A stretch of DNA of 42,478 nucleotides from Bacteroidales bacterium UBA4179 (GTDB lineage Bacteria > Bacteroidota > Bacteroidia > Bacteroidales > Dysgonomonadaceae), in the NCBI GenBank assembly GCA_002381125.1, contig DFUT01000013.1, positions 1-42,478 on the forward strand. The letters are read 5' to 3'. Each line of letters opens with the position of its first letter. Positions within the stretch are counted from its first letter, which is position 1. Below the pieces are notes generated by a model. The model was given only the letters and a program-made list of their open reading frames with translations, ran no database searches and was not told the DNA's origin. Positions 18,788 to 26,046 of this stretch are shown here, in pieces. Both the position numbers and the translations under genes were made by a program.

Positions 18788-18795
18788 CAAAGATA
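18788..18795 (-). promoter_or_regulatory. -7 promoter box for the GH2 gene
   Basis: On the - strand this reads TATCTTTG followed by C, an exact TAnnTTTG match, 36 bases upstream of the GH2 ATG. It shares a 154-bp spacer with the divergent U32 gene. Confidence 0.7.
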
Positions 18796-18896
18796 AAATA
18801 AAATTTTGGTAAAGTGTAAAATAACGACTTAAAAAATAAACGTGCATTTTTTATGAGATGACGAGAGATATATTTTCGTGCAAATGGAAAAAGCAG

Positions 18897-18904
18897 TACT
18901 TTTG
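18897..18904 (+). promoter_or_regulatory. -7 promoter box that sets the U32 start
   Basis: TACTTTTG followed by C matches TAnnTTTG exactly. It ends only two bases before the first ATG of the frame (18907). Transcription would start near 18910-18912, so that ATG should lie outside the mRNA and the next ATG (18922) is the probable start. Confidence 0.68.
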
Positions 18905-18921
18905 CAATGGAGAATAGCAGT

Positions 18922-20190
18922 ATGAGAGAGCGTTACGATTATGAAATCATGGCACCCGCAGGATCCTATGAGTCGTTGATGGCAGCAATTCAGGGTGGAG
19001 CCGATTCCATTTATTTTGGAATTGAAGGACTGAACATGCGTGCTCGGTCGTCAAATAATTTTACGATAGATGACCTTCACCGTATTGCGCAGATTTGCAA
19101 AAAACACGGTGTGAAGAGTTACCTGACGGTGAATACCATTATTTACAACGATGATCTATCGTTGATGCGCAAGATTGTCGATGCTGCGAAGGAAGCCGGT
19201 CTGTCGGCCATTATTGCTGCCGATGTGGCGGTTTTGATGTATGCCCGCAGCAAGGGCATGGAAGTGCATCTTTCAACCCAGCTCAATATCACCAACACCG
19301 AAGCGTTGAAGTTCTACGCTCGGTTTGCCGATGTGGTTGTATTGGCTCGGGAATTAAATTTGGATCAGGTGGCAGATATTCATAAAGACATTGTGGAGCA
19401 GCAAATAAAAGGCCCTTCCGGGGAGTTGGTCCGTATCGAAATGTTTGCGCACGGGGCTTTATGTATGGCTGTATCGGGCAAGTGTTATTTGAGTTTGCAC
19501 GAGAAGAATCTCTCGGCCAATCGTGGCGAATGCAACCAGATTTGTCGTCGTGCTTATACCGTGAAAGACAAAGACAGCGAAATCGAGTTGGATATCGACA
19601 ACGAATACATTATGTCGCCCAAGGATTTGAAGACCATTCATTTTTTGAATAAAATGATGGATGCCGGTGTACGGGTGTTTAAGATAGAAGGTCGTGCTCG
19701 TGGGCCTGAGTATGTGCGTATTGTGACTTCTTGTTATAAGGAAGCCGTGCAGGCATATTGCGACGACACGTTTACGCAGGAAAAAATCGACAGATGGGAC
19801 GAACAATTGGCTACGGTTTTCAATCGTGGTTTTTGGGATGGATATTATCTTGGCCAGCGTTTGGGTGAGTGGACGCATCGCTACGGGTCAGGGGCTACGA
19901 AGCGAAAAGTATACGTAGGGAAAGCCATTAAGTTTTTCAACAATCTCAGTGTGGCCGAATTTTTGGTGGAAACACAATCGGTTAAAGAGGGCGATGAATT
20001 GCTGATTACGGGTCCAACTACCGGTGCCGTTTTTTTTACCGCTCATGATATTCGGGTAAATTTGGAGACGGTTGCGGAAGCATCGAAGGGCGATCGTTTT
20101 TCCATTAAAACTCCGACAAAAATTCGGCCCAACGATCAACTTTTTAAAATGGTAAAAGCCGAACGGCGTGGCACCGCCCATGAAAGATAA
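18922..20190 (+). CDS. U32 family peptidase-like protein (TrhP/YegQ type)
   Basis: This is a 422-residue member of the U32 (collagenase-like) family. The N-terminus YEIMAPAGSYESLMAA begins the TIM-barrel-like core, and the family Cys cluster is clear: ALCMAVSGKCYLS followed by GECNQICRRAY near residues 180-215. In E. coli the related TrhP protein works in prephenate-dependent 5-hydroxyuridine formation in tRNA, while some family members were described as collagenases; which applies here cannot be decided. The C-terminal third forms a small beta domain (VGKAIKFFNNLSVAEFLV). An upstream ATG at 18907 is open in frame but is too close to the -7 box. No signal peptide, so it is cytoplasmic. Confidence 0.85.
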   Translation: MRERYDYEIMAPAGSYESLMAAIQGGADSIYFGIEGLNMRARSSNNFTIDDLHRIAQICKKHGVKSYLTVNTIIYNDDLSLMRKIVDAAKEAGLSAIIAADVAVLMYARSKGMEVHLSTQLNITNTEALKFYARFADVVVLARELNLDQVADIHKDIVEQQIKGPSGELVRIEMFAHGALCMAVSGKCYLSLHEKNLSANRGECNQICRRAYTVKDKDSEIELDIDNEYIMSPKDLKTIHFLNKMMDAGVRVFKIEGRARGPEYVRIVTSCYKEAVQAYCDDTFTQEKIDRWDEQLATVFNRGFWDGYYLGQRLGEWTHRYGSGATKRKVYVGKAIKFFNNLSVAEFLVETQSVKEGDELLITGPTTGAVFFTAHDIRVNLETVAEASKGDRFSIKTPTKIRPNDQLFKMVKAERRGTAHER

Positions 20191-20210
20191 GTGAAGCGAG
20201 TAAAAACAAT

Positions 20211-20735
20211 TTATTCATTTTTTTCTTTATACCATTCGGAATACATGAGGTAGTTTCGAGCGATTTTCTGATTCATCTCTTTCGACTGTTCGGGGTCTAC
20301 TTTCTTGACAAATTTGGCAGGGATGCCTGCATATATGCTGCCGGGTTCAACTATTGTGTTGCTTAGAACCACTGCTCCGGCTGCTATGATGGATCCTTCG
20401 CCAATGACGGCATGATCCAATATTATGGCACCCATCCCGATAAGTGCCCCATCCTCGATTTTGGCACCGTGTATTACCACATTGTGACCGATTGAAACAT
20501 CGTCGCCTATTTCGGTAACCGATTTTTCGTACAAAGTATGAATTACCGAACCATCCTGAATATTTACCCTATTCCCAATGCGAATGGAATTGACATCGCC
20601 CCGCAAGACGGCGTTGAACCAGATGCTGCAATTGTTTCCGATAATTACGTCACCAATTACCGTGGCATTATCGGCCAGAAATGTATTTTCGCCGATTTGT
20701 GGAGTAAATCCTCTTACTGATTTGATAAGTGCCAT
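20211..20735 (-). CDS. Gamma-carbonic anhydrase-like hexapeptide protein
   Basis: This is a 174-residue left-handed beta-helix protein of the gamma-carbonic anhydrase/PaaY group. Repeating hexapeptides run from about residue 10 to 145 (NTFLADNATVIGDVIIG; later IGEGSIIAAGAVV). The three zinc-ligand His positions appear as DGSVIHT, then SIGHN and VVIHGA. A C-terminal helix (KEMNQKIARNYLMYSEWY) is typical and helps trimer packing. The Arg/Asp pair in VLRGDVNSI is kept. It may hydrate CO2 or act as a metal-dependent thioesterase-like protein. It lies 13 bases after the aminopeptidase P gene, in the same transcript, and converges with the U32 gene across 20 bp. Confidence 0.87.
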   Translation of the reverse strand: MALIKSVRGFTPQIGENTFLADNATVIGDVIIGNNCSIWFNAVLRGDVNSIRIGNRVNIQDGSVIHTLYEKSVTEIGDDVSIGHNVVIHGAKIEDGALIGMGAIILDHAVIGEGSIIAAGAVVLSNTIVEPGSIYAGIPAKFVKKVDPEQSKEMNQKIARNYLMYSEWYKEKNE

Positions 20736-20748
20736 TTCGAACGATTCT

Positions 20749-22545
20749 TTATATTGCTTTCGTTTTTTCTTTCAACCATGCTTTTTCTTCCTCATTCAGA
20801 TGGTGTTGCAATTTGTCATATACCATCCGATGATAGTTGTTGAGCCATGTTTTTTCTTTTTCCGTAAGCCTCTCTGTTTTGATGGGTTTCGTATCGATCG
20901 GGCATAGGGTGAGGGTTTCAAAGTGATAGAATGTCCCAAAATCCTCGGTCTTCTTGTATTCCTGCGTAACTACAAGATTTTCTATGCGGATACCGTATTG
21001 GTCGGTACGGTAAATTCCCGGTTCGTTGGAAGTAACCATTCCTTGTTTAAGTGGGGTGGGGTTTTCTTCCGTGCGAATGTTTTGCGGGCCTTCGTGTACA
21101 TTAAGGAAATGGCCGATTCCGTGTCCCGTACCGTGCCAGTAGGTTTCGCAATTGTCCCATAAGGGTTTGCGAGCCAAGATATCCAGCTGCGACCCGCGTG
21201 TTCCTTCGGGGTAAATGGCTGTTGCAAGCGCAATATGCCCCTTCAATACTTTGGTATAGTCGCTTTTCATTTGGGGTGCGATTTCGCCCAAGGCCACTGT
21301 GCGCGTAATATCTGTGGTTCCATGCATAAACTGGGCTCCCGAATCGATAAGCAGCAACCCGCGGGGTTCGATAATCGAATTACTTTCCGGAGTGGCACTG
21401 TAGTGTACGATGGCTCCATGTGTAGCATACCCTGCAATGGTTCCGAAACTTTCGCCCATATATTGCTCTTGTTGCGATCGAAATTCCCGCAACTTTTCCG
21501 CAATGGTCATTTCCGTTACCGTACCTGTTGGAACGGTTTTTTCCAACCACATATAAAATCGGGTCAATGCTATTCCGTCTTTCACCATTGCTCGGCGAAA
21601 GCCGTTCAGCTCGGTTTCGTTCTTCATGCTTTTCATCAGGTCGATTGGCGAAGGGAGATCAATGACCTTGCATCTTGCGGAAAAATGTTGATAAAGGGTA
21701 TAGTTTATTTTGCTTTCCGTTACGCAAATCGTTGTTTTTTCGGGAAGTTCTTCGATATAATCGAATATATGATTATAATTTGCCGTTTTTACGCCCTGCG
21801 ATTGCAGTTCCGAAGCAATGGGGGGCGTTAGTTTATCGGGATCGATAAACAATACCGATTCGTTTTTCGAAACATAGCCGTAAGCCACGGCCACCGGATT
21901 GTATTCTACATCGTTGCCGCGAATGTTGAATGTCCAAGCAACGGCATCGAGTGTTGCGATAACGATGCCCTCGGCTCCTGCTTTTTCGATTTCTTCAACG
22001 ATTCGTTTGATTTTGTTTTTTGTCGATTCTCCGGTAATCTCTTTCGGGAGAGTGAAAATTTTGTTTTTGGGTATTTCCGGTCGATCTTTCCATATTTCTT
22101 CAAAAGGATCGAAGCGTGTTTCGAGTGCGATTCCTTTCGACTCGAGTTTGTTTTTCAGGGTTTTGGCTTCAGATGTGGCATACACCATTCCGTCGATGCC
22201 TACTTTCCCGCCATTGCCCACCTGTTCAACGATCCAATCGATCATGTCGGGCGTTTCGGGCATACCCATTTTAAACAGGTCGAATCCTGTCCCTTCCAAT
22301 TGTTGCGCAGCTTGAAGAAAATAGCGCGAATCGGTCCATACACCTGCTTGTTTCATTGTGATTACTGCAGTTCCTGCCGATCCGGTAAAACCGGTAATCC
22401 ATTTTCTGCATTCCCATCTTTTTGGGGGATATTCGCTTAAATGCGGATCGGTGCTCGGTACAATAAAAGCATCCAGATGCCGGGTTTCCATGAATTTTCT
22501 CAAAGCCGAAAGCCTTTCGCTGATTTGATTGGGTTTTTCTGTCAT
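20749..22545 (-). CDS. Xaa-Pro aminopeptidase (aminopeptidase P), M24B
   Basis: This is a 598-residue three-domain aminopeptidase P, closer in size to the eukaryotic APP1 type than to the ~440-residue E. coli PepP. Two creatinase-like N-terminal domains (from RLSALRKFMETRHLDAFIV, about 1-310) precede the pita-bread catalytic domain. The dimetal ligands are seen in LLIDSGAQF and TTDITRT (Asp, Asp), TGHGIGHFL (His), SNEPGIY and RIENLVV (Glu, Glu). It removes N-terminal residues before proline. No signal peptide. The frame is open to a TTG at 22563, but the -7 box at 22568-22575 leaves no leader for it, so ATG 22545 is chosen. Confidence 0.92.
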   Translation of the reverse strand: MTEKPNQISERLSALRKFMETRHLDAFIVPSTDPHLSEYPPKRWECRKWITGFTGSAGTAVITMKQAGVWTDSRYFLQAAQQLEGTGFDLFKMGMPETPDMIDWIVEQVGNGGKVGIDGMVYATSEAKTLKNKLESKGIALETRFDPFEEIWKDRPEIPKNKIFTLPKEITGESTKNKIKRIVEEIEKAGAEGIVIATLDAVAWTFNIRGNDVEYNPVAVAYGYVSKNESVLFIDPDKLTPPIASELQSQGVKTANYNHIFDYIEELPEKTTICVTESKINYTLYQHFSARCKVIDLPSPIDLMKSMKNETELNGFRRAMVKDGIALTRFYMWLEKTVPTGTVTEMTIAEKLREFRSQQEQYMGESFGTIAGYATHGAIVHYSATPESNSIIEPRGLLLIDSGAQFMHGTTDITRTVALGEIAPQMKSDYTKVLKGHIALATAIYPEGTRGSQLDILARKPLWDNCETYWHGTGHGIGHFLNVHEGPQNIRTEENPTPLKQGMVTSNEPGIYRTDQYGIRIENLVVTQEYKKTEDFGTFYHFETLTLCPIDTKPIKTERLTEKEKTWLNNYHRMVYDKLQHHLNEEEKAWLKEKTKAI

Positions 22546-22567
22546 GTTTTTGTTGTTTTTCAAACAG

Positions 22568-22595
22568 CAAATGTAAGAACATTTCGTTACATTTG
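22568..22595. promoter_or_regulatory. Palindromic divergent promoter for aminopeptidase P and folB
   Basis: CAAATGTAA (22568-22576) and TTACATTTG (22587-22595) form a perfect 9-bp inverted repeat with a 10-base spacer. Each arm contains an exact -7 box TACATTTG: the left arm on the - strand drives aminopeptidase P, the right arm on the + strand drives folB. The two promoters point outwards with their upstream sides overlapping, so polymerase binding at one should hinder the other, and a dimeric regulator could bind the palindrome. Confidence 0.66.
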
Positions 22596-22617
22596 AGCTT
22601 TAAAAAAGTTGAAATAA

Positions 22618-22971
22618 ATGAAAACGGTTATAGAACTGAAAAATATGCGTTTTTTTGCGCATCACGGTGTATTTTCTCAGGAAACGGTCGTAGGAAACGA
22701 ATTTATGGTAAATCTGCATATCGAAGCCGATCTTACCGAAGCATGTAAAACAGATAATATTGAGCATACCATAAATTATGCTTCGGTATACGAAGTGGTG
22801 AAATCGGAGATGCAAAAACCTTCGCGACTTATGGAGAATGCGGCATACCGGATAATGGAACGAATAAAAGCATCATTTCCGCAAATTGTGCATCTTGAAG
22901 TGAGAATAGCCAAAATGAATCCTCCGGTGGGAGGCGAAGTGGAACGTAGCGAAATATCCCTTAGTTGTTGA
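22618..22971 (+). CDS. folB: Dihydroneopterin aldolase
   Basis: This is a 117-residue FolB protein, which cleaves 7,8-dihydroneopterin to 6-hydroxymethyl-dihydropterin and glycolaldehyde in folate synthesis. The family pattern is seen: MRFFAHHGVFSQE with the substrate-binding Glu, INYASVYEVV with the catalytic Tyr, LMENAAYRIMERI, and the catalytic Lys in RIAKMNPPVGG. It is cytoplasmic and forms tunnel-shaped oligomers in other species. The ATG is 22 bases after the right-arm -7 box. The next gene is 465 bases away, so folB appears to be transcribed alone. Confidence 0.94.
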   Translation: MKTVIELKNMRFFAHHGVFSQETVVGNEFMVNLHIEADLTEACKTDNIEHTINYASVYEVVKSEMQKPSRLMENAAYRIMERIKASFPQIVHLEVRIAKMNPPVGGEVERSEISLSC

Positions 22972-23066
22972 CGTTGAATATTTTTTAGCTGTTTGATTTG
23001 TGAAGCCGAGTTCAATTATATTCTCGTTGTCAAAAGACGTATTGCACGGTTTCGCGAAAATTTAAA

Positions 23067-23111
23067 TTAACACTATTAACATAATTAACACTATTAACTT
23101 TATTGACGTTA
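23067..23111. repeat. Five-unit 9-bp tandem repeat (TTAACNNTA)
   Basis: The units are TTAACACTA, TTAACATAA, TTAACACTA, TTAACTTTA and TTGACGTTA, in exact 9-bp register. The first and third are identical, so a 16-bp segment recurs perfectly (23065-23080 and 23083-23098). Stop codons occur when it is translated (for example TAA in the second unit), so it is not coding in that frame. Regular 9-bp spacing would put sites on nearly the same face of the helix; iterated protein-binding sites or replication slippage are both possible. Confidence 0.75.
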
Positions 23112-23253
23112 ATACGCAAAAAAACGACCGGTGTTCCTTTTTCCGATTGGACGAAGAGCGCTTTATTGCCTGATTTTCTGAATACTATCCGATAAAAAAA
23201 GCGTTGCGGGTCCGAAAAATCGTTTCCCGGGATGAGTGAAAAATTTTTTTATC

Positions 23254-23272
23254 CCGTCGGATTTTCCGACGG
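23254..23272. other. Perfect GC-rich hairpin
   Basis: CCGTCGGA, a TTT loop, then TCCGACGG form a perfect 8-bp stem. No T run follows directly on either strand, so it does not look like a standard terminator. A second, similar hairpin, CATCGGA-AAA-TCCGATG, lies at 23337-23353; the two share the CGGA/TCCG core. Confidence 0.6.
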
Positions 23273-23409
23273 AGGAAATTGGTTAGTTATTGTTAACGCG
23301 CGTTTTCCGAAAAAGGATAAAAATTTGCCTCGCTTCCATCGGAAAATCCGATGAAGAAGCAAATAACATTTTGTACCTACCTGAAAATGATAATTTGCCA
23401 CTAATTTTG

Positions 23410-23417
23410 TACCTTTG
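23410..23417 (+). promoter_or_regulatory. -7 promoter box for lptB
   Basis: TACCTTTG matches TAnnTTTG exactly and lies 20 bases before the ATG at 23437. It rules out the longer open frame from 23290. A TTTG at 23394-23397 is closer than the usual -33 spacing. A TTTTCCGA octamer (23424-23431) would fall at the start of the transcript. Confidence 0.66.
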
Positions 23418-23436
23418 TATAAATTTTCCGAATAAA

Positions 23437-24243
23437 ATGGATGAGAATTTAGTTGAAGTGACAAACGTAGCCGAAGCTTCCGGTTTGAATGACGAACCGT
23501 TGATGTTGCGAACGGAGAATCTGGTAAAAAAATACCGGACGCGTACAGTAGTGGATCATGTTTCCATTAATGTGCAACAGGGAGAGATTGTCGGGCTGTT
23601 GGGACCAAACGGTGCCGGTAAAACCACTACTTTTTATATGGCGGTGGGATTGATTGTTCCCAATGAAGGTGAAATTTATCTTGGCGACATCAATATGACC
23701 AAGTTCCCCGTTTACAAACGAGCACGGCACGGTATTGGTTATTTGGCGCAAGAACCATCCATTTTTAGGAAAATGACGGTGGAAGACAATATTCGTGCTG
23801 TGTTGGAGTTTACCGACAAAACGCCGAAAGAGCAAAAGCAAAAACTCGAAAGCTTGATTTCGGAATTTGGTTTGCAAAAGGTGCGAAAAAATCAGGGAGA
23901 TCGTTTGTCCGGAGGCGAACGTCGTCGAGCTGAAATTGCCCGTTGCTTGGCTATCGATCCTAAGTTTATCATGCTCGATGAACCTTTTGCCGGTATTGAC
24001 CCTATTGCCGTGCAAGATATTCAATCCATTGTAGCCCAGTTGAAATATCGCAACATTGGCATTTTGATCACCGATCACAATGTGGACGAAACACTGAGTA
24101 TTACCGATCGCGCTTATCTTCTTTTCGAGGGAAGAGTGTTATTTCAGGGAACGGCGGAAGAGTTGGCTGCCAATCCGATTGTTCGGGAGAAGTATTTGGG
24201 GCATGATTTTGAATTGCGCCGTAAAAATTTTCAGTTGCAATAG
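23437..24243 (+). CDS. lptB: LPS export ABC transporter ATP-binding protein
   Basis: This is a 268-residue ABC ATPase of the LptB type, which powers lipopolysaccharide extraction with LptF/G. Walker A GPNGAGKTTTF, the Q-loop in GYLAQEPSIF, signature LSGGERRRAEIARCLA, Walker B FIMLDEPFAGIDP and the H-loop ITDHN are all present in order. An N-terminal extension of about 25 residues (NLVEVTNVAEASGLNDEP) precedes the usual LptB start at LRTENLVKKY. The start is fixed by the -7 box at 23410. No lptF/G genes are in the window, as is common in Bacteroidetes. The ruvX gene follows after 3 bases. Confidence 0.93.
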   Translation: MDENLVEVTNVAEASGLNDEPLMLRTENLVKKYRTRTVVDHVSINVQQGEIVGLLGPNGAGKTTTFYMAVGLIVPNEGEIYLGDINMTKFPVYKRARHGIGYLAQEPSIFRKMTVEDNIRAVLEFTDKTPKEQKQKLESLISEFGLQKVRKNQGDRLSGGERRRAEIARCLAIDPKFIMLDEPFAGIDPIAVQDIQSIVAQLKYRNIGILITDHNVDETLSITDRAYLLFEGRVLFQGTAEELAANPIVREKYLGHDFELRRKNFQLQ

Positions 24244-24246
24244 ATT

Positions 24247-24666
24247 ATGGGGCGACTTCTTGCCATTGATTATGGAAAAAAACGTACGGGTATTGCCGTG
24301 AGCGATCCGTTGCAGATTATTGCCAATGGACTGACAACCGTTAAAACTTCGGAGATATTCGATTTTCTTCACGATTATCTATCAAAAGAAGAAGTAACCA
24401 CGTTTGTTGTGGGATTACCCAAGCAGATGAATGGCAAAATGTCGGAAAATATGCAACGTGTTGAAGTTTTTGTCGATAAATTGAAGCAAAAATACCCCTC
24501 TATTCCCGTAGAATATTATGATGAACGCTTTTCTTCGAGAATGGCACATCAGACGATGATCGACGGTGGATTGAAGAAAAAAGCAAGACAAAATAAAGCA
24601 TTGGTCGATGAAATCAGTGCAACCATTATCCTTCAAGGATATATGGAAAGTAAGCGAATGAAATAG
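24247..24666 (+). CDS. ruvX: Putative pre-16S rRNA nuclease / Holliday junction resolvase-like (YqgF)
   Basis: This is a 139-residue RNase H-like protein of the YqgF/RuvX family. The N-terminal LLAIDYGKKRTGIAVSDP carries the first catalytic Asp, VVGLPKQMNG the conserved turn, YYDERFSS the acidic residue, and DEISATIILQGYM the C-terminal Asp. It is needed for 16S rRNA 5' end maturation in E. coli. It begins 3 bases after lptB and is followed by def 9 bases later, so lptB-ruvX-def appear co-transcribed. Confidence 0.93.
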   Translation: MGRLLAIDYGKKRTGIAVSDPLQIIANGLTTVKTSEIFDFLHDYLSKEEVTTFVVGLPKQMNGKMSENMQRVEVFVDKLKQKYPSIPVEYYDERFSSRMAHQTMIDGGLKKKARQNKALVDEISATIILQGYMESKRMK

Positions 24667-24675
24667 CAAAAAAAC

Positions 24676-25257
24676 ATGATTTTACCGATATACATTTACG
24701 GACAACCCGTTTTGAGAAAAGTTGCCGAAGATATTGATCCTGAAAATTACCCGCGTTTGAAGGAGTTGATCGAGGACATGTTTGAGACGATGCACAATGC
24801 CGATGGTGTTGGATTGGCTGCGCCTCAGGTTGGCCTTAAAGACCGTATCTTTGTTGTCGATCTTACCGTTTTGGCAGAAGACGATCCCGAATTCGAAGGA
24901 TTTAAAAAGGTGTTTATCAATGCGCATATTTTAGAACGAACAGGTGATATTGAGCTTATTGATGAAGGTTGTTTGAGTTTGCCGGGTATACATGAAAAAG
25001 TGCCGCGTGAAAACCGAATACGTATTCAATACCTTGATGAAAACCTGCAGCCTCACGAGGAAGAATTCGAAGGCTTTAAAGCACGCGCCATTCAACATGA
25101 GTACGATCATTTGGATGGAATTCTGTTTGTAGATAGAATTACTCCTTTGCGCAAGAGGCTGATCAAAGGCAAATTATCGAATCTGACGAAAGGTAAAATC
25201 GATTGTCATTATAAAGTGAAAACTTTGCTTCCAGGAAGTAGTAATCGGCATAGTTGA
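24676..25257 (+). CDS. def: Peptide deformylase with a foreign C-terminal end
   Basis: This is a 193-residue peptide deformylase, which removes the formyl group from new proteins. All three metal-site motifs are present: GVGLAAPQVG (about 43-52), EGCLSLPG with the ligand Cys, and HEYDHLDG with two His and the catalytic Glu. The family normally ends shortly after the Lys-rich stretch KGKIDCHYKVKTL. Here translation continues into LPGSSNRHS, read from the antisense of the broken GH88 gene, before a TGA. The natural stop was therefore probably lost at a junction near 25225-25232. All catalytic residues lie upstream, so the enzyme should still work. Confidence 0.93.
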   Translation: MILPIYIYGQPVLRKVAEDIDPENYPRLKELIEDMFETMHNADGVGLAAPQVGLKDRIFVVDLTVLAEDDPEFEGFKKVFINAHILERTGDIELIDEGCLSLPGIHEKVPRENRIRIQYLDENLQPHEEEFEGFKARAIQHEYDHLDGILFVDRITPLRKRLIKGKLSNLTKGKIDCHYKVKTLLPGSSNRHS

Positions 25258-25966
25258 GCGGCACATCCACTTCCGAGTTATGGGGAAGGCTGCCTACCGA
25301 ATGCATGAGCAAAAAATAACCGTTTTCGCCTACTTTTGCCCTATATGCCGGACTTGCAAGGGTATTCATGATGTTGTCTGCCCACGCTTTGTAATCTTTT
25401 GCGGTCGAGTACGTCGATATTTCGTATAACGCCGATGCCAAAATAGCTGCTGCCGAGGCATCACGGTATGTATTCGGAATATCGGGAGCATCATAATCCC
25501 AATACGGTACGCCGTCATCGGGATAATTGGGATGATTGGCAACAAATTCGAGGGCTTTTTCAGCCTGTTGCAAGTATTTCGGATCTTTTGTCTCGCGATA
25601 GCACATCACAAAACCGTATATTCCCCAGGATTGTCCACGAGACCAGGTACTTTCGTCGGAATAACCCTGATGCGTGTTTTTGTGTCGTACCGTTTCATCG
25701 ATGGGGTCGTAATCCACTACATGCCACGTACCGTAATCCGCGCGATAATGATTTTCCATCGTTTGGTTGGCATGACTGACGGCTATGTCGTAAAAAATGG
25801 AATCGCCCGTTAGTTTGGTGGCGTTGAAAAGCAGCTCCAAATTCATCATGTTGTCGATGATGACGGGACATTCCCAGTCTTTTTTCGGATTGGCATTCCA
25901 CGATTGAATGATTCCCGCACCGGGTTTATCGCGTATAGGTTTTGTCCTGTTCATCGTAGAATACAA
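25163..25966 (-). pseudogene. GH88 unsaturated glucuronyl hydrolase, truncated at both ends
   Basis: The - strand frame encodes 267 residues. From about residue 17 to 248 it is a good GH88 sequence: GAGIIQSWNAN, CPVIIDNMMNLELLF (with a catalytic-type Asp), HQGYSDESTWSRGQSWGIYG, YWDYDAPDIPN, DASAAAILASALYE and the final NYADYYFLEA. Full-length family members are about 380-400 residues with a signal peptide; here roughly the first 130-150 residues, including the other catalytic Asp, are missing. The last 20 residues (after FLEAK) are antisense def sequence, so the natural end is also gone. The remaining half of an alpha6/alpha6 barrel should not fold as an enzyme. A -7-like CATCTTTG lies at 26012-26019, so it may still be transcribed. 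Confidence 0.82.
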
Positions 25967-26046
25967 TTTTTTTTTGATCTCGATCTATTTCATTTATGAA
26001 ACATTTCTTTTCAAAGATGCAAAAAAATTAGAAACAGAAATATAAT

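Larger units (their letters stand above)
22972..23436. other. Long structured intergenic spacer between folB and lptB
   Basis: This 465-bp gap holds no gene that I can support. It carries a five-unit 9-bp tandem repeat (23067-23111), two GC-rich hairpins (23254-23272 and 23337-23353), and the octamer TTTTCCGA four times directly (23139, 23262, 23303, 23424) and once inverted (23339-23346). The right end contains the lptB promoter and leader. I see no tRNA, no DnaA-box cluster and no transposase remnant. The density of motifs suggests regulation or a structured RNA, but I cannot assign a role. Confidence 0.6.

Noticed and set aside
23254..23272. Terminator for folB at the perfect hairpin
   Set aside because: It lies nearly 300 bases after the folB stop and is followed by AGGAAATT rather than a T run.
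22972..23436. Replication origin in the folB-lptB spacer, because of iterons and AT-rich segments
   Set aside because: I see no cluster of TTATCCACA-type DnaA boxes and no dnaA, gid or parAB genes nearby; dnaB at 10184 is not a reliable origin marker.
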